The notes below the pieces were generated by a model. The model ran no database searches. It saw only the letters and a list, made by a program, of their open reading frames with translations, and was not told where the DNA came from. Below are positions 41,168 through 48,603 of a stretch of DNA of 59,270 nucleotides, piece by piece. The translations under genes were made by a program, and so were the position numbers. This DNA comes from a virus: the IMG/VR virus record IMGVR_UViG_3300005096_000097, positions 1 to 59,270 of that record, one strand, 5' to 3'. Numbering within the stretch: the first letter of the stretch is position 1; the number at the start of each line of letters is the position of its first letter.

Positions 41168-41631
41168 AATTAGATGGATTGCCCGACTTTGTGCTGGACG
41201 GTAGGGCGTACCCTACATTCAAGATTTTCACGGAGGGTGAGAGGGCCAGGGATGCAGACCCGAACTCTGAAGCTGTTGAGGCACTCAGTGGTGGCCAGAC
41301 AATCCAAATCAATGGAGGGCTCTACGAGTTCCTGTTGTACGAACACTGGATAACAACCATCAGTCCTTATGAGCGATGGTACCGTGTGTTTACGCGGAGA
41401 CTAAATGTCAATTCTGGTGAACTCCCTGCGTTCGTTGGCGACTCCACGGTTGGGATACGCATCCAAGAGGTGAACTACCCCGTGTTCAAGATCCGTCCGA
41501 ACTCAATTAGTGATGAACCCCTGGCACCTGGGTCGCTGATTAAAATCAATGGCGTTCCCTATGTTTACGTGGATTGCATTGTTCCGGATCAGGAACTGGA
41601 TCGGTACCAATTCATCGTGGAGGAACTATGA
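41155..41631 (+). CDS. Two-copy 'YxVF-ING' beta-domain protein
   Basis: A 158-residue protein. Copy 1: DFVLDGRAYPTFKIFTEGE and GGQTIQINGGLYEFLLYE. Copy 2: VGIRIQEVNYPVFKIRPNS and PGSLIKINGVPYVYVDCIV, ending YQFIVEEL. Copy 2 is close to the single-domain gene before it, showing how units are fused. Function unknown. Confidence 0.6.
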   Translation: MLRIELDGLPDFVLDGRAYPTFKIFTEGERARDADPNSEAVEALSGGQTIQINGGLYEFLLYEHWITTISPYERWYRVFTRRLNVNSGELPAFVGDSTVGIRIQEVNYPVFKIRPNSISDEPLAPGSLIKINGVPYVYVDCIVPDQELDRYQFIVEEL

Positions 41632-42380
41632 TCAGGATCCAAGCGTACCCAAGGGCTCCCCTGATATTAGCGGGTCAAACCTACCACGTCTTTGATTACA
41701 AACACTCGGGGATAGCACCCTACTCAGGTGTTGTATTCCCGGAAGTCCTTATAAACGGGGATCCCTATCGGATCCTCGACCAGCGTCACAAGGAAACACT
41801 GGCTGGGACACCCAAAGTTCGCGCGGAAAAGGGGTTGCAGTGGGTCCATACCTTGATTACAATACCCATAGACAGAGAGATTGTACCTGCCCACTCATTT
41901 GAGGCAGAACTCTACGATGAGGTTACCCTGAATGGTCTGGAGTACCAGGTATTTGAGGTAATGACAGACGATGATACCCTCGATGACATTGGTCGTCGGG
42001 ACCTAGTTCGGTTCCCCGGCTGGGGAGATTACTACCTCCACTTGTACTTACCCGTAGGAACATTTGATGGGGGGCACGAACACCCGTCTCTATTACTTGT
42101 TTGTAGCAGACCAGTCAGCAGGAAGTTAGACACCATGAAAGAATTCAACGGACACTATAGTCAGCGTGTGGACATCACGGACTCCGTGCATATCGTCGGA
42201 CTTTTGGTGACAGCCACACTAGAGGAACTCGGCAGTGTTGAGACCGGTGACCAGATTAAGTTTGCTGACAAGTATTGGATTTACCTGGACCAACTCCCCG
42301 TGGACTTTGGTCCCGGACAGGCACTAGTGGTCTATTTCATTGTGCAACCTGCTCCGGAGACACAAACTAATGGGTATTGA
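41628..42380 (+). CDS. Three-copy 'YxVF-ING' beta-domain protein
   Basis: A 250-residue protein, ATGA-coupled. Copy 1: PLILAGQTYHVFDYKHSG and FPEVLINGDPYRILDQRH. Copy 2: DEVTLNGLEYQVFEVMTDD and RRDLVRFPGWGDYYLHLYL. Copy 3: HYSQRVDITDSVHIVGLLVT and TGDQIKFADKYWIYLDQL. Last soluble member before membrane genes begin. Function unknown. Confidence 0.55.
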   Translation: MIRIQAYPRAPLILAGQTYHVFDYKHSGIAPYSGVVFPEVLINGDPYRILDQRHKETLAGTPKVRAEKGLQWVHTLITIPIDREIVPAHSFEAELYDEVTLNGLEYQVFEVMTDDDTLDDIGRRDLVRFPGWGDYYLHLYLPVGTFDGGHEHPSLLLVCSRPVSRKLDTMKEFNGHYSQRVDITDSVHIVGLLVTATLEELGSVETGDQIKFADKYWIYLDQLPVDFGPGQALVVYFIVQPAPETQTNGY

Positions 42381-42468
42381 AGACATGTGGACCGTCCTGA
42401 GTCCACTCATCCTGCTTGCGTGTTTCATTACACTGTTCAAGATTATCGACAAGATTGACGATTGGTAA
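42370..42468 (+). CDS. Tiny single-helix membrane protein (32 aa)
   Basis: ATG overlaps the preceding stop by 11 bases. Sequence MGIEDMWTVLSPLILLACFI then TLFKIIDKIDDW: one membrane helix with a short charged end. Its neighbour at 42475 has the same plan, which supports that both are real. Confidence 0.45.
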   Translation: MGIEDMWTVLSPLILLACFITLFKIIDKIDDW

Positions 42469-42474
42469 AGACTC

Positions 42475-42585
42475 ATGGAATTACATATTACGCCAGCCCT
42501 TGGGCTGATGTTCGGCATGGCCTTATTGTGCTGTATCCTCATAGGAATTCGCCTCTTGGATTGGTACTTTGGAGACCACCGGTGA
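42475..42585 (+). CDS. Tiny single-helix membrane protein (36 aa)
   Basis: Sequence MELHITPALGLMFGMALLCC then ILIGIRLLDWYFGDHR. One membrane helix followed by 'I..LDW', like 'I..IDDW' at the end of the preceding tiny protein. Lies between a soluble array gene and a membrane-fused array gene. Confidence 0.45.
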   Translation: MELHITPALGLMFGMALLCCILIGIRLLDWYFGDHR

Positions 42586-42613
42586 GTAACTCAAACCTTT
42601 GGAAGGGATTGTG

Positions 42614-43048
42614 ATGGCAAACTTCAATAGCCGAGGGGGCGGTATGCAGGTTGGCAATAACCGCGTGTTCCATATCCCTATTAAGTATGTGGAACACAAC
42701 CTCTTGAGGCTAGAGGCAGGGGATGATGTTACGGTAGACTTCGCGGCCTACCAGGTTATGCACCCCCTCCCCAGAGCAAGAGTCTCAGGTCGTGGGTTGA
42801 GCACTATTGTCTGTCAGGGTATGGACCCACCCCCGGCACACGCAGAAGTTATATGTGTGATGCTGGGCTTTGGGTTAGTATGGGCGCTCTATCTCAGTAA
42901 CGTCCTACCGGTGTATGCCCTTGGGGTTGCTGGTGTGGTGGTTGCCAGATGGTGTGTGTGGTACCTAACTCGCCATAGCATTATAGATCAATTACCAATG
43001 GACGCAGATTTCCTTTATTTGAGTGTGAGGCCGCATAATGCCACTTGA
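42614..43048 (+). CDS. Beta-domain fused to two membrane helices
   Basis: A 144-residue protein. The N-terminal array-like domain (RVFHIPIKYVEHNLLRLEAG, DDVTVDFAAYQVMHPLP) is followed by helices at about 77-97 and 99-117, and the end MDADFLYLSVRP. The next gene repeats the order, so the two are paralogs. GGAAGG lies 8 bases upstream of the ATG. It links the soluble beta-domain family to the membrane. Function unknown. Confidence 0.55.
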   Translation: MANFNSRGGGMQVGNNRVFHIPIKYVEHNLLRLEAGDDVTVDFAAYQVMHPLPRARVSGRGLSTIVCQGMDPPPAHAEVICVMLGFGLVWALYLSNVLPVYALGVAGVVVARWCVWYLTRHSIIDQLPMDADFLYLSVRPHNAT

Positions 43049-43673
43049 CCCGAACCATGAACACATCGACCTAATCATGGGGCTCGTCACCGATGATTAT
43101 GATGACGCCAGGGCTCGTGGTGATATGCTCCGTGCGCACTACCTCATGGAGAATGCCCGACGTGATGGCTTCCTAATTGACTATGTCCCTGGTGGAAAGA
43201 CGACTTGGTCCCACACAAGCGGGAAGACAGCCGGTGACCCCCATGACTGGGATTCAAATTTCCAGGGTGATGAGGAGTTTGTAACGAAGCAGTTCCGTAT
43301 CTTCCGTGTGAAGACCCATCGGAAAATGAAACGCATTATGGACCTAAAGGAAGGTTCCCGTGTACGGGTTAACTTTGAGCAAGTGAAGGTAGGTAATCCC
43401 CTCCCCTCTATGTTGCTGAGTAACGAGGACGTGCGATGGTATGCCCAAGCCGTTCAGGACCGAACAAACATAATCCTCCGTGTGTACATCCCTACGTTCA
43501 CGATAGCTCTAGTTTGGTGGTTAGCGTTTGGCAGTTGGTTCACCTACGTTGTAATGGGTACAAGTGCCTTGTGGATATTTATGACCACCAAAGGCTGGGG
43601 GATGAGTAAGCCTCCAAACGTTAGGCTACCTGGTGATACTGAGTACGTTTACTTTGTAACGGAGAATGACTGA
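43038..43673 (+). CDS. CysRS-tail-like helix plus beta-domain plus membrane helices
   Basis: A 211-residue protein. The N-terminal part (DDARARGDMLRAHYLMENAR, RDGFLIDYVPGGKTTW) resembles the short helical tail of cysteinyl-tRNA synthetases. Then FRIFRVKTHRKMKRIMDLKE, GSRVRVNFEQVKVGNPLP (array domain), two helices (about 150-185), and the end PGDTEYVYFVTEND. It parallels the preceding gene with an extra N-terminal module. Function unknown. Confidence 0.55.
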   Translation: MPLDPNHEHIDLIMGLVTDDYDDARARGDMLRAHYLMENARRDGFLIDYVPGGKTTWSHTSGKTAGDPHDWDSNFQGDEEFVTKQFRIFRVKTHRKMKRIMDLKEGSRVRVNFEQVKVGNPLPSMLLSNEDVRWYAQAVQDRTNIILRVYIPTFTIALVWWLAFGSWFTYVVMGTSALWIFMTTKGWGMSKPPNVRLPGDTEYVYFVTEND

Positions 43674-43737
43674 TGGATGGACATTATCCTGTCCGAACTG
43701 AAGTCTACCACACCCATACCAACCAATGTGGCGAAGA

Positions 43738-44079
43738 ATGAACATTGAATTACGGACTATCCAGCTACGCCTCACAATCCAGAACCAATTGGATAAGAGG
43801 GAGGTGGCAAAAGCTGACAAGGACTTTGAAACAGCGGACGCCATCCGCGAGACACTTGTGAGTCAGGGGGTTACAATCAACGACACACCCTATGGTCCGA
43901 CGTGGACCTATGGGCGAGTGACCTATGGATCCATCAACTGCTTAGAGGACCTGAAGGTGGTCACTGAGAATGAGATTAAGCTTCGAGTCTTCCGGGACGA
44001 GATTGCAGTGGACCGGGCAGCGTTCGTCAAGAAACATGATCGCCCGTCCACCCCTCCGGATTACGAGGGAGGCAAATGA
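43738..44079 (+). CDS. Protein with CysRS C-terminal-like motif
   Basis: A 113-residue protein, start MNIELRTIQL (an ATG at 43726 is also possible). 'AKADKDFETADAIRETLVSQ' then GVTINDTPYGPTW closely matches the 'A...kdf..AD.iR..L...Gv.i.Dtp.G..W' ending of cysteinyl-tRNA synthetase, without any synthetase body. It may bind a tRNA or an accessory protein, or be a reused fold. Function unknown. Confidence 0.55.
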   Translation: MNIELRTIQLRLTIQNQLDKREVAKADKDFETADAIRETLVSQGVTINDTPYGPTWTYGRVTYGSINCLEDLKVVTENEIKLRVFRDEIAVDRAAFVKKHDRPSTPPDYEGGK

Positions 44080-44126
44080 TGGTAGGGACGGATACAATTT
44101 AGTCACTTGGTTTGGGAGTTAACGAA

Positions 44127-44402
44127 ATGATGCTTATGTTGAATGTGGCGAGTGCCTTGGCAGTACTGTCAATCCTCGGGAGCCTACTTTACCGTTTCAC
44201 CCGTGAGTGCTTTGAGGTTGATGAACTCCAATTCCTTGGACCCGTCGCGATTATCCTCTGGCTACTGGGAGGCTTCCTCCTAGGTGTCCTGATGACACAG
44301 CATGGGGCATTCGGATCCATTTTCGCCTGGGTGGGTTTCGTCCCGTGGTTGGGGTGCCCCATTTACCTGATTACCAAAACTAGGGAGACCCCTAATGTCT
44401 AG
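44127..44402 (+). CDS. Three-helix membrane protein
   Basis: A 91-residue protein. GGGAG lies 9 bases before ATGATG. Helices at about 6-25, 38-58 and 63-82. First of an uninterrupted run of membrane genes to 47085. Function unknown. Confidence 0.5.
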   Translation: MMLMLNVASALAVLSILGSLLYRFTRECFEVDELQFLGPVAIILWLLGGFLLGVLMTQHGAFGSIFAWVGFVPWLGCPIYLITKTRETPNV

Positions 44403-44598
44403 TATGATACCTGCCCTCACGGTTCTGCTCATCTTTAGCTTCTGGCGGAACATTGTCTGGGAGATTCGGGCGGGTCGTGATGACCCTACTCTCTGTGGCG
44501 CCTCAGCTTCTGATAAGCATGCTTATGCGTGGCAGAAGGTAGCATTTATTGGCTTTTACATTACTACATTCATCTGTTTCTTAGAGGCATGGAAATGA
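44395..44598 (+). CDS. Two-helix membrane protein
   Basis: A 67-residue protein starting 8 bases inside the previous gene. Helices at about 3-22 and 46-64, with a charged loop (RAGRDDPTLCGASASDKHAY) between. Function unknown. Confidence 0.5.
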   Translation: MSSMIPALTVLLIFSFWRNIVWEIRAGRDDPTLCGASASDKHAYAWQKVAFIGFYITTFICFLEAWK

Positions 44599-44792
44599 TT
44601 TGGTTCTTCGCGACACTCCTCAGTCTGCTGATGGTGCCTTTTATTGTGGGTGCTGGCTGGTTTGCTTACCAAGCCCTGGACTGCGAACGCTGGAAAGACG
44701 CAAGACTTCACGTTGGGGGTGTCGGCATTTGCGCAAGTGGCGTCTTCTTCTTCAGTGTCATGCTCTTACTTATAGGATACCTCCAATGTTAA
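44595..44792 (+). CDS. Two-helix membrane protein
   Basis: A 65-residue protein, start MIWFFATLLSLLMVPFIVGA with GAGG 7 bases upstream (an ATG at 44589 is an alternative). Second helix about 42-62 (GICASGVFFFSVMLLLIGYL). ATGA junction. Function unknown. Confidence 0.5.
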   Translation: MIWFFATLLSLLMVPFIVGAGWFAYQALDCERWKDARLHVGGVGICASGVFFFSVMLLLIGYLQC

Positions 44793-45043
44793 CTCCATGT
44801 CTTTGGGTGTGGTTCTCCGCAAGCATCCTCATTTGGGCAGGTTGTATGTACCGCTGGCGATGCCTGAACGACTCTAGTGACTTCAATGTGCTCATGCCGG
44901 TATTGGGCTGCATTTCCTCCTTAGTTTGCTTATCCACCATGGTGTACCATGTAGACAGCATGGCAACTGGGGTGATTGGCTTTGTAGCGACTATAGCATG
45001 GCTTGCTTGTGCCGGTACCTTATTCCTAGGAGACCCCGAATGA
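44786..45043 (+). CDS. Three-helix membrane protein, 'VWMFF' family, diverged
   Basis: An 85-residue protein: MLTPCLWVWFSASILIWAGC, helix at about 38-56, and VIGFVATIAWLACAGTLFLG. Same three-helix order as the four genes after it, with the final 'iw.a...' helix altered. Function unknown. Confidence 0.5.
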   Translation: MLTPCLWVWFSASILIWAGCMYRWRCLNDSSDFNVLMPVLGCISSLVCLSTMVYHVDSMATGVIGFVATIAWLACAGTLFLGDPE

Positions 45044-45303
45044 TTGCTTGTACAATTCTGTGGTTCTTAACTTCCGTACTCGTCTGTGTCTGCCTGGATA
45101 AGAAGATGAGAGCACTACAGCACCCCCTGCGAGACGATTATGTGTGCTACCGGGCACTAACCTGGGTGACGTCCCTGGTCGCCCTATCACTGCTCTTCGT
45201 ACAAACCGAAGGGACTTACTTCACGGGGGTTGTCTCAGCCACGGCTGGGTTGTGGGTTGCCGGCTCAGTGTGGATCTTTTACTTTAATCAAGAGGTGGAG
45301 TGA
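45040..45303 (+). CDS. 'VWMFF' family membrane protein, copy 2
   Basis: An 87-residue protein, MIACTILWFLTSVLVCVCLD KK..., ALTWVTSLVALSLLFV, and TAGLWVAGSVWIFYFNQEVE. GGAG-type site 8 bases upstream. The closing motif 'W.a.sVWiF.' identifies the family. Function unknown. Confidence 0.55.
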   Translation: MIACTILWFLTSVLVCVCLDKKMRALQHPLRDDYVCYRALTWVTSLVALSLLFVQTEGTYFTGVVSATAGLWVAGSVWIFYFNQEVE

Positions 45304-45599
45304 TGATTGCTTGTTTGGTTTTCGGCTATGTAGTTAGTCTGGTTATTTGTGCCCTAGCACATCAGAAGCTTAAGCAGATTCAAGGCCAACGTGGACATAT
45401 GGATCACCGCGAGCGGGAGATAGCTGAGTACATGCAAGGTTGGCGTGCCTTTGGATGGGTTTCCTCCATTGCACTAACCTTCCTTGGTCTAGCCCTCGCA
45501 AGTGGGTGGGGTTTCCTGCTTATGGCCCCTGTCGCCGGTATCTGGATTGCTGCCACAGTGTGGATGTTCTTCATTGACACAGTGGAGAACAATCGATGA
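45303..45599 (+). CDS. 'VWMFF' family membrane protein, copy 3
   Basis: A 98-residue protein, MIACLVFGYVVSLVICALAH, AFGWVSSIALTFLGLALASG, VAGIWIAATVWMFFIDTV. Start ATG at 45303 with GGAG upstream; a GTG at 45300 is possible. Function unknown. Confidence 0.6.
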   Translation: MIACLVFGYVVSLVICALAHQKLKQIQGQRGHMDHREREIAEYMQGWRAFGWVSSIALTFLGLALASGWGFLLMAPVAGIWIAATVWMFFIDTVENNR

Positions 45600-45928
45600 T
45601 AGGCTGCCTGGTTTTCGGATTTATTGTCTGTGTGGTTCTGTGTGGTTGCTGCCACCAAAAGTTGCTCCACTTAAAAACACTACCCGCCCCACTAAACGAG
45701 ATATACAACCCTGCGTGTTACCCAACCCCTGACCCAAACCAATACCGGGACAGTGCGATTATGTGCATGGAGATATTTCGAGGGGTAACTTGGGGCCTCA
45801 CGGTTGCTCTATTCCTTATCGCTTTTACCCATGCCAACACCTGGCAGACTATAGTTTTGGCTCCGGTCATGGCGGTCTGGTTGGCAGGGACAGTTTGGAT
45901 GTTCTTTATCAATGGGAGTTCGACGTAA
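45596..45928 (+). CDS. 'VWMFF' family membrane protein, copy 4
   Basis: A 110-residue protein, MIGCLVFGFIVCVVLCGCCH, IFRGVTWGLTVALFLIAF, VMAVWLAGTVWMFFINGSST. The N-terminus is close to that of copy 3. Loop extended by a Pro-rich stretch (CYPTPDPNQY). Function unknown. Confidence 0.6.
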   Translation: MIGCLVFGFIVCVVLCGCCHQKLLHLKTLPAPLNEIYNPACYPTPDPNQYRDSAIMCMEIFRGVTWGLTVALFLIAFTHANTWQTIVLAPVMAVWLAGTVWMFFINGSST

Positions 45929-46215
45929 TGCTTGTACTGTTTCTGTGGTTGACAACCACCTTCATGTTGTGTACCGGTTTCCATTTCAGAGCGGGTAGCC
46001 ATGAGAACAAAGATGTGGCGGAGGGGTTCATGATTGCACGTGGGGCGGCTTGGGTGGCAACACTTGGGTTGGTTTCATTTATGTGTGCAGTTAAACCAGA
46101 GACCAATGTATCCGTAGTACCCGTATTGGTGGCATTACCCATCGCGATGTTGTGGTTCGGGTGGTCAGTGTGGATGTTTTTCCTTGACAAGAGGGTGCAG
46201 AGATGGGATACTTGA
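45928..46215 (+). CDS. 'VWMFF' family membrane protein, copy 5
   Basis: A 95-residue protein, MLVLFLWLTTTFMLCTGFHF, IARGAAWVATLGLVSFM, AMLWFGWSVWMFFLDKRVQR. TAATG junction with copy 4. Function unknown. Confidence 0.6.
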   Translation: MLVLFLWLTTTFMLCTGFHFRAGSHENKDVAEGFMIARGAAWVATLGLVSFMCAVKPETNVSVVPVLVALPIAMLWFGWSVWMFFLDKRVQRWDT

Positions 46216-46484
46216 TAGTGTTGCTGTTTTTGGCAATGTGTGGGACACTAGCGGCGATCATTGTGATCGTTATATCTGAGTACCAGTCCCGCCGGGGTTA
46301 CCTCTCTGAGTGGGCGGTAGCCCTAATCGTAGCACTGACAGTTGTGTCCCTATTACTAGCTGGGCAGATAGGCGTCCTGAGTGCAACAACTGCGACTGTG
46401 CGTGGGATGTTGCAACCAGGTGTTGAGTTTTATGAGGGTGGTAACCCTCTTGAAGAAACACAGATTACTGGAGTTAAACAATGA
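46203..46484 (+). CDS. Two-helix membrane protein
   Basis: A 93-residue protein. Helices at about 3-25 and 37-58, then a soluble acidic C-terminal tail (about 65-93, GVEFYEGGNPLEETQITG). Starts 13 bases inside the previous gene. Function unknown. Confidence 0.5.
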   Translation: MGYLIVLLFLAMCGTLAAIIVIVISEYQSRRGYLSEWAVALIVALTVVSLLLAGQIGVLSATTATVRGMLQPGVEFYEGGNPLEETQITGVKQ

Positions 46485-46657
46485 TTTATGAGCTAATGAT
46501 GTTGCTGGCGTTTCTGACTGGTTGTTTCTGCCTGTACAAGTTTACCAGGTGGACTGACGCCTGGGTTATCTGGTTGGTAGCAGCGGGAGTTTCATGGGGT
46601 GTTGGATTGACGACCTTTGCTTTCTGGATGCTTGAGGGTATCAATGCGTTGATTTAA
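46481..46657 (+). CDS. Two-helix membrane protein (58 aa)
   Basis: Sequence MIYELMMLLAFLTGCFCLYK, then WVIWLVAAGVSWGVGLTTFA. ATGA overlap with the previous gene and TAATG with the next. Too short for routine gene finders but well placed in the chain. Function unknown. Confidence 0.5.
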   Translation: MIYELMMLLAFLTGCFCLYKFTRWTDAWVIWLVAAGVSWGVGLTTFAFWMLEGINALI

Positions 46658-46833
46658 TGAATGTGTTACTGTTCTGGGCGTTTGTGATGTGCTTCGTGAC
46701 AAGCTTGGCTTTGGATTTCTATGGTCTCCGCTGCCATTTTGGCACCGAGACAGGGCGTCGACTTGACAAAGTGTCAGCAACGCTAAAACTAGTCGGTCTT
46801 GCCTGTATCATCGCAAAATTTATCACCACATAG
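46657..46833 (+). CDS. Two-helix membrane protein (58 aa)
   Basis: Sequence MNVLLFWAFVMCFVTSLALD, FYGLRCHFGTETGRRLDKVS, then LKLVGLACIIAKFITT. Pattern 'MN.Ll....m....l....G.......T......v......lGl....' is shared with the next gene, so the pair are paralogs. Function unknown. Confidence 0.5.
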   Translation: MNVLLFWAFVMCFVTSLALDFYGLRCHFGTETGRRLDKVSATLKLVGLACIIAKFITT

Positions 46834-46842
46834 GGGGTATCG

Positions 46843-47085
46843 ATGAATCTTCTGATTGGAATTTGCCTGATGTTCTGGTGTATCCTAAACGTGTATGGCG
46901 TGAAGATGGTCGTGTATGAGTTCACGGACATCCTGTCTGACAGAGCGGGTAGTTACCTCACCACACGTATTCGGGTTTTAGGCGTCATTTTCGGATCATT
47001 CACTTTAGCGATTTCAGTTGCCGTCTTTGGATTTTCTATTGCAGCTTTCCGCGATGGGGTCTGCCCTATGGAGTACCTGAGATGA
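46843..47085 (+). CDS. Two-helix membrane protein
   Basis: An 80-residue protein, MNLLIGICLMFWCILNVYGV, a soluble loop with FTDILSDRAGSYLTTRIRV, then VIFGSFTLAISVAVFGFSIA. Related to the preceding 58-residue protein. Function unknown. Confidence 0.5.
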   Translation: MNLLIGICLMFWCILNVYGVKMVVYEFTDILSDRAGSYLTTRIRVLGVIFGSFTLAISVAVFGFSIAAFRDGVCPMEYLR

Positions 47086-47603
47086 AATTCCACACAATTG
47101 TTACTGTGACGCCCAAGTCAGACAAAACCGCGAACCCATTTGGGGACGACGCAACTGTTTATCAGTTTGTGACGGACGACCCACTCACCCTGGAGCTGGC
47201 AACACACTTTCTGAGGGCTAAGGGGGCGCCACTGCGAAACCGGACTGTAACTGTCAACGGGGTCCCGCCTCCCCAGGAGGTAGCCGTACATGCTCAATCT
47301 GCGGTCTTATGCAACCGTGACACTGGGACGCTGTACCTTGCCCGGTACGTGAATGGTGTGGTTGATTTCGTCACCCCAGTCGACTGGGTGTGGGCAGGGA
47401 GTACACCTCTCAGGGATATTCTGAAACAAATCCTGGCTGACTACGAAGGTGGCGTTGCAAACCAGATGTACTCGGACCTCGACCCTGATGTCCTGGAAAC
47501 TGTTGCCCTCTATGACGAGGACCAGGGTCTCCGGGACATGCGGCGGAACACAGGGGTCCAAGAAATGTGGTCGATGGAATCCCGAAGGTCAGCACCATGT
47601 TGA
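47082..47603 (+). CDS. Hypothetical soluble protein
   Basis: A 173-residue protein amid membrane genes. Segments TLELATHFLRAKGAPLRNRT, VTVNGVPPPQEVAVHAQ (weak array-domain core 'v.vNG') and acidic DYEGGVANQMYSDLDPDVLE. ATGA overlap at start. Function unknown. Confidence 0.5.
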   Translation: MKFHTIVTVTPKSDKTANPFGDDATVYQFVTDDPLTLELATHFLRAKGAPLRNRTVTVNGVPPPQEVAVHAQSAVLCNRDTGTLYLARYVNGVVDFVTPVDWVWAGSTPLRDILKQILADYEGGVANQMYSDLDPDVLETVALYDEDQGLRDMRRNTGVQEMWSMESRRSAPC

Positions 47604-47794
47604 TATTTATATTCATCCTTTGCATTGCATCAATACTGTGCTTACTTGCACCCCTGTGGGCTTGGTTATTCAGTCGAGCGGAATCATGGACACAGGATGC
47701 TGAGAATGTGAAAAGTAATGTCATTATGTCTCAGATGGCAGGTAGTCTTTTGCTTATTTTCATATTTCTATTCGTTGGGATGTGGCTTCAATGA
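47597..47794 (+). CDS. Two-helix membrane protein
   Basis: A 65-residue protein, start MLIFIFILCIASILCLLAPL. Helices at about 1-22 and 45-63 (AGSLLLIFIFLFVGMWL), with a polar loop between. Function unknown. Confidence 0.5.
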   Translation: MLIFIFILCIASILCLLAPLWAWLFSRAESWTQDAENVKSNVIMSQMAGSLLLIFIFLFVGMWLQ

Positions 47795-47970
47795 CCCTCG
47801 TACATTTACTCGCTGTGGCAGCATTCATTATCGCGGGCTGCATTACGTCAGCTCGATTGGATTGGACGCCCTACCACACTAAGATGGCGGACCAGGGGAA
47901 ATGCTGGATTGTTGGCCTCACAGCTTACTTGACCATTCTCGCTTTAGGATCCCTCTACCATGCCCTCTGA
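47791..47970 (+). CDS. Two-helix membrane protein (59 aa)
   Basis: Sequence MTLVHLLAVAAFIIAGCITS, then KCWIVGLTAYLTILALGSLY. ATGA overlap with the preceding gene. Function unknown. Confidence 0.5.
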   Translation: MTLVHLLAVAAFIIAGCITSARLDWTPYHTKMADQGKCWIVGLTAYLTILALGSLYHAL

Positions 47971-48169
47971 TGTACATGTTGTGTTTCAGGTCATTTACCT
48001 GATTGCCGGGATGATTGCCCTACATGCTGGGGCTGTGGCATTAGTGTGCAAGGTATTTGAGCCACGCTGGTTCATGGGCTGTGCAAGGGTGTGCATAGCT
48101 GCTGTGGCAGTGATGGCTTTGAACGGGCTGGTCGCTGGCGTGTCTACACTGGTGAGGTACGGGTTATGA
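47960..48169 (+). CDS. Two-helix membrane protein
   Basis: A 69-residue protein with helices at about 7-29 (VFQVIYLIAGMIALHAGAVA) and 40-60 (CARVCIAAVAVMALNGLVAG). Overlaps both neighbours. Function unknown. Confidence 0.5.
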   Translation: MPSDVHVVFQVIYLIAGMIALHAGAVALVCKVFEPRWFMGCARVCIAAVAVMALNGLVAGVSTLVRYGL

Positions 48170-48411
48170 GTAAAGACGAATTCACTGGCTTGGTCCATCT
48201 GAAGAACATGCGTGACATTGGCAAGTTCGCGGATACTCAGTGGCAGGTGTTTCGAGGATTGATTGCTGCCCATGACTGGGTGGACATCGAGCTACGGCGT
48301 AACATCCAAATTAACAAACATGTGTACAATGTGAAAGATATTCTGACGACCCCCTTCACATTGGGTAAAGCGGCCATGGGATTTGTGATAGTTGGGGATC
48401 CGGTCTACTAA
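48166..48411 (+). CDS. Short beta-domain protein, 'GKFADT' family
   Basis: An 81-residue protein: LKNMRDIGKFADTQWQVFRG, then NIQINKHVYNVKDILTTPF and FVIVGDPVY. 'iGkFADt...v.RG' and the 'v.iN...y.v' core recur in the three genes at 49774-50435. ATGA overlap. Function unknown. Confidence 0.55.
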   Translation: MSKDEFTGLVHLKNMRDIGKFADTQWQVFRGLIAAHDWVDIELRRNIQINKHVYNVKDILTTPFTLGKAAMGFVIVGDPVY

Positions 48412-48456
48412 TTTCAGTTCAGCGGATGGCTAAACGTGGGTATCAAAGAAGTGGTA

Positions 48457-48477
48457 AACAGGTCTTGAGAACCTGTT
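48457..48477 (+). terminator. Small hairpin after the 48166 gene
   Basis: AACAGGT/ACCTGTT (7 bp, 7-base loop) followed by ACAGACTTGC, with no U-run. A weak terminator or processing site at best. Confidence 0.3.
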
Positions 48478-48522
48478 ACAGACTTGCTTAGGACAAGAGA
48501 TATTATTGGTATTCGTGCTTAA

Positions 48523-48603
48523 ATGGGGCGTTTTATGCTCGGAATAATCTTTGGCTTACTGTTATTCTTCCTTTTACTGATGACGGGACCCTATCGTGAT
48601 TGA
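48523..48603 (+). CDS. Tiny single-helix membrane protein (26 aa)
   Basis: Sequence MGRFMLGIIFGLLLFFLLLM then TGPYRD. It overlaps the next gene's GTG start by 8 bases. Its strong hydrophobicity and coupling support expression. Confidence 0.4.
   Translation: MGRFMLGIIFGLLLFFLLLMTGPYRD

Noticed and set aside
43677-43748. 23-codon frame MDIILSELKSTTPIPTNVAK
   Set aside because: No ribosome-binding site, and it competes with a second open frame at 43673. Too little support to list.
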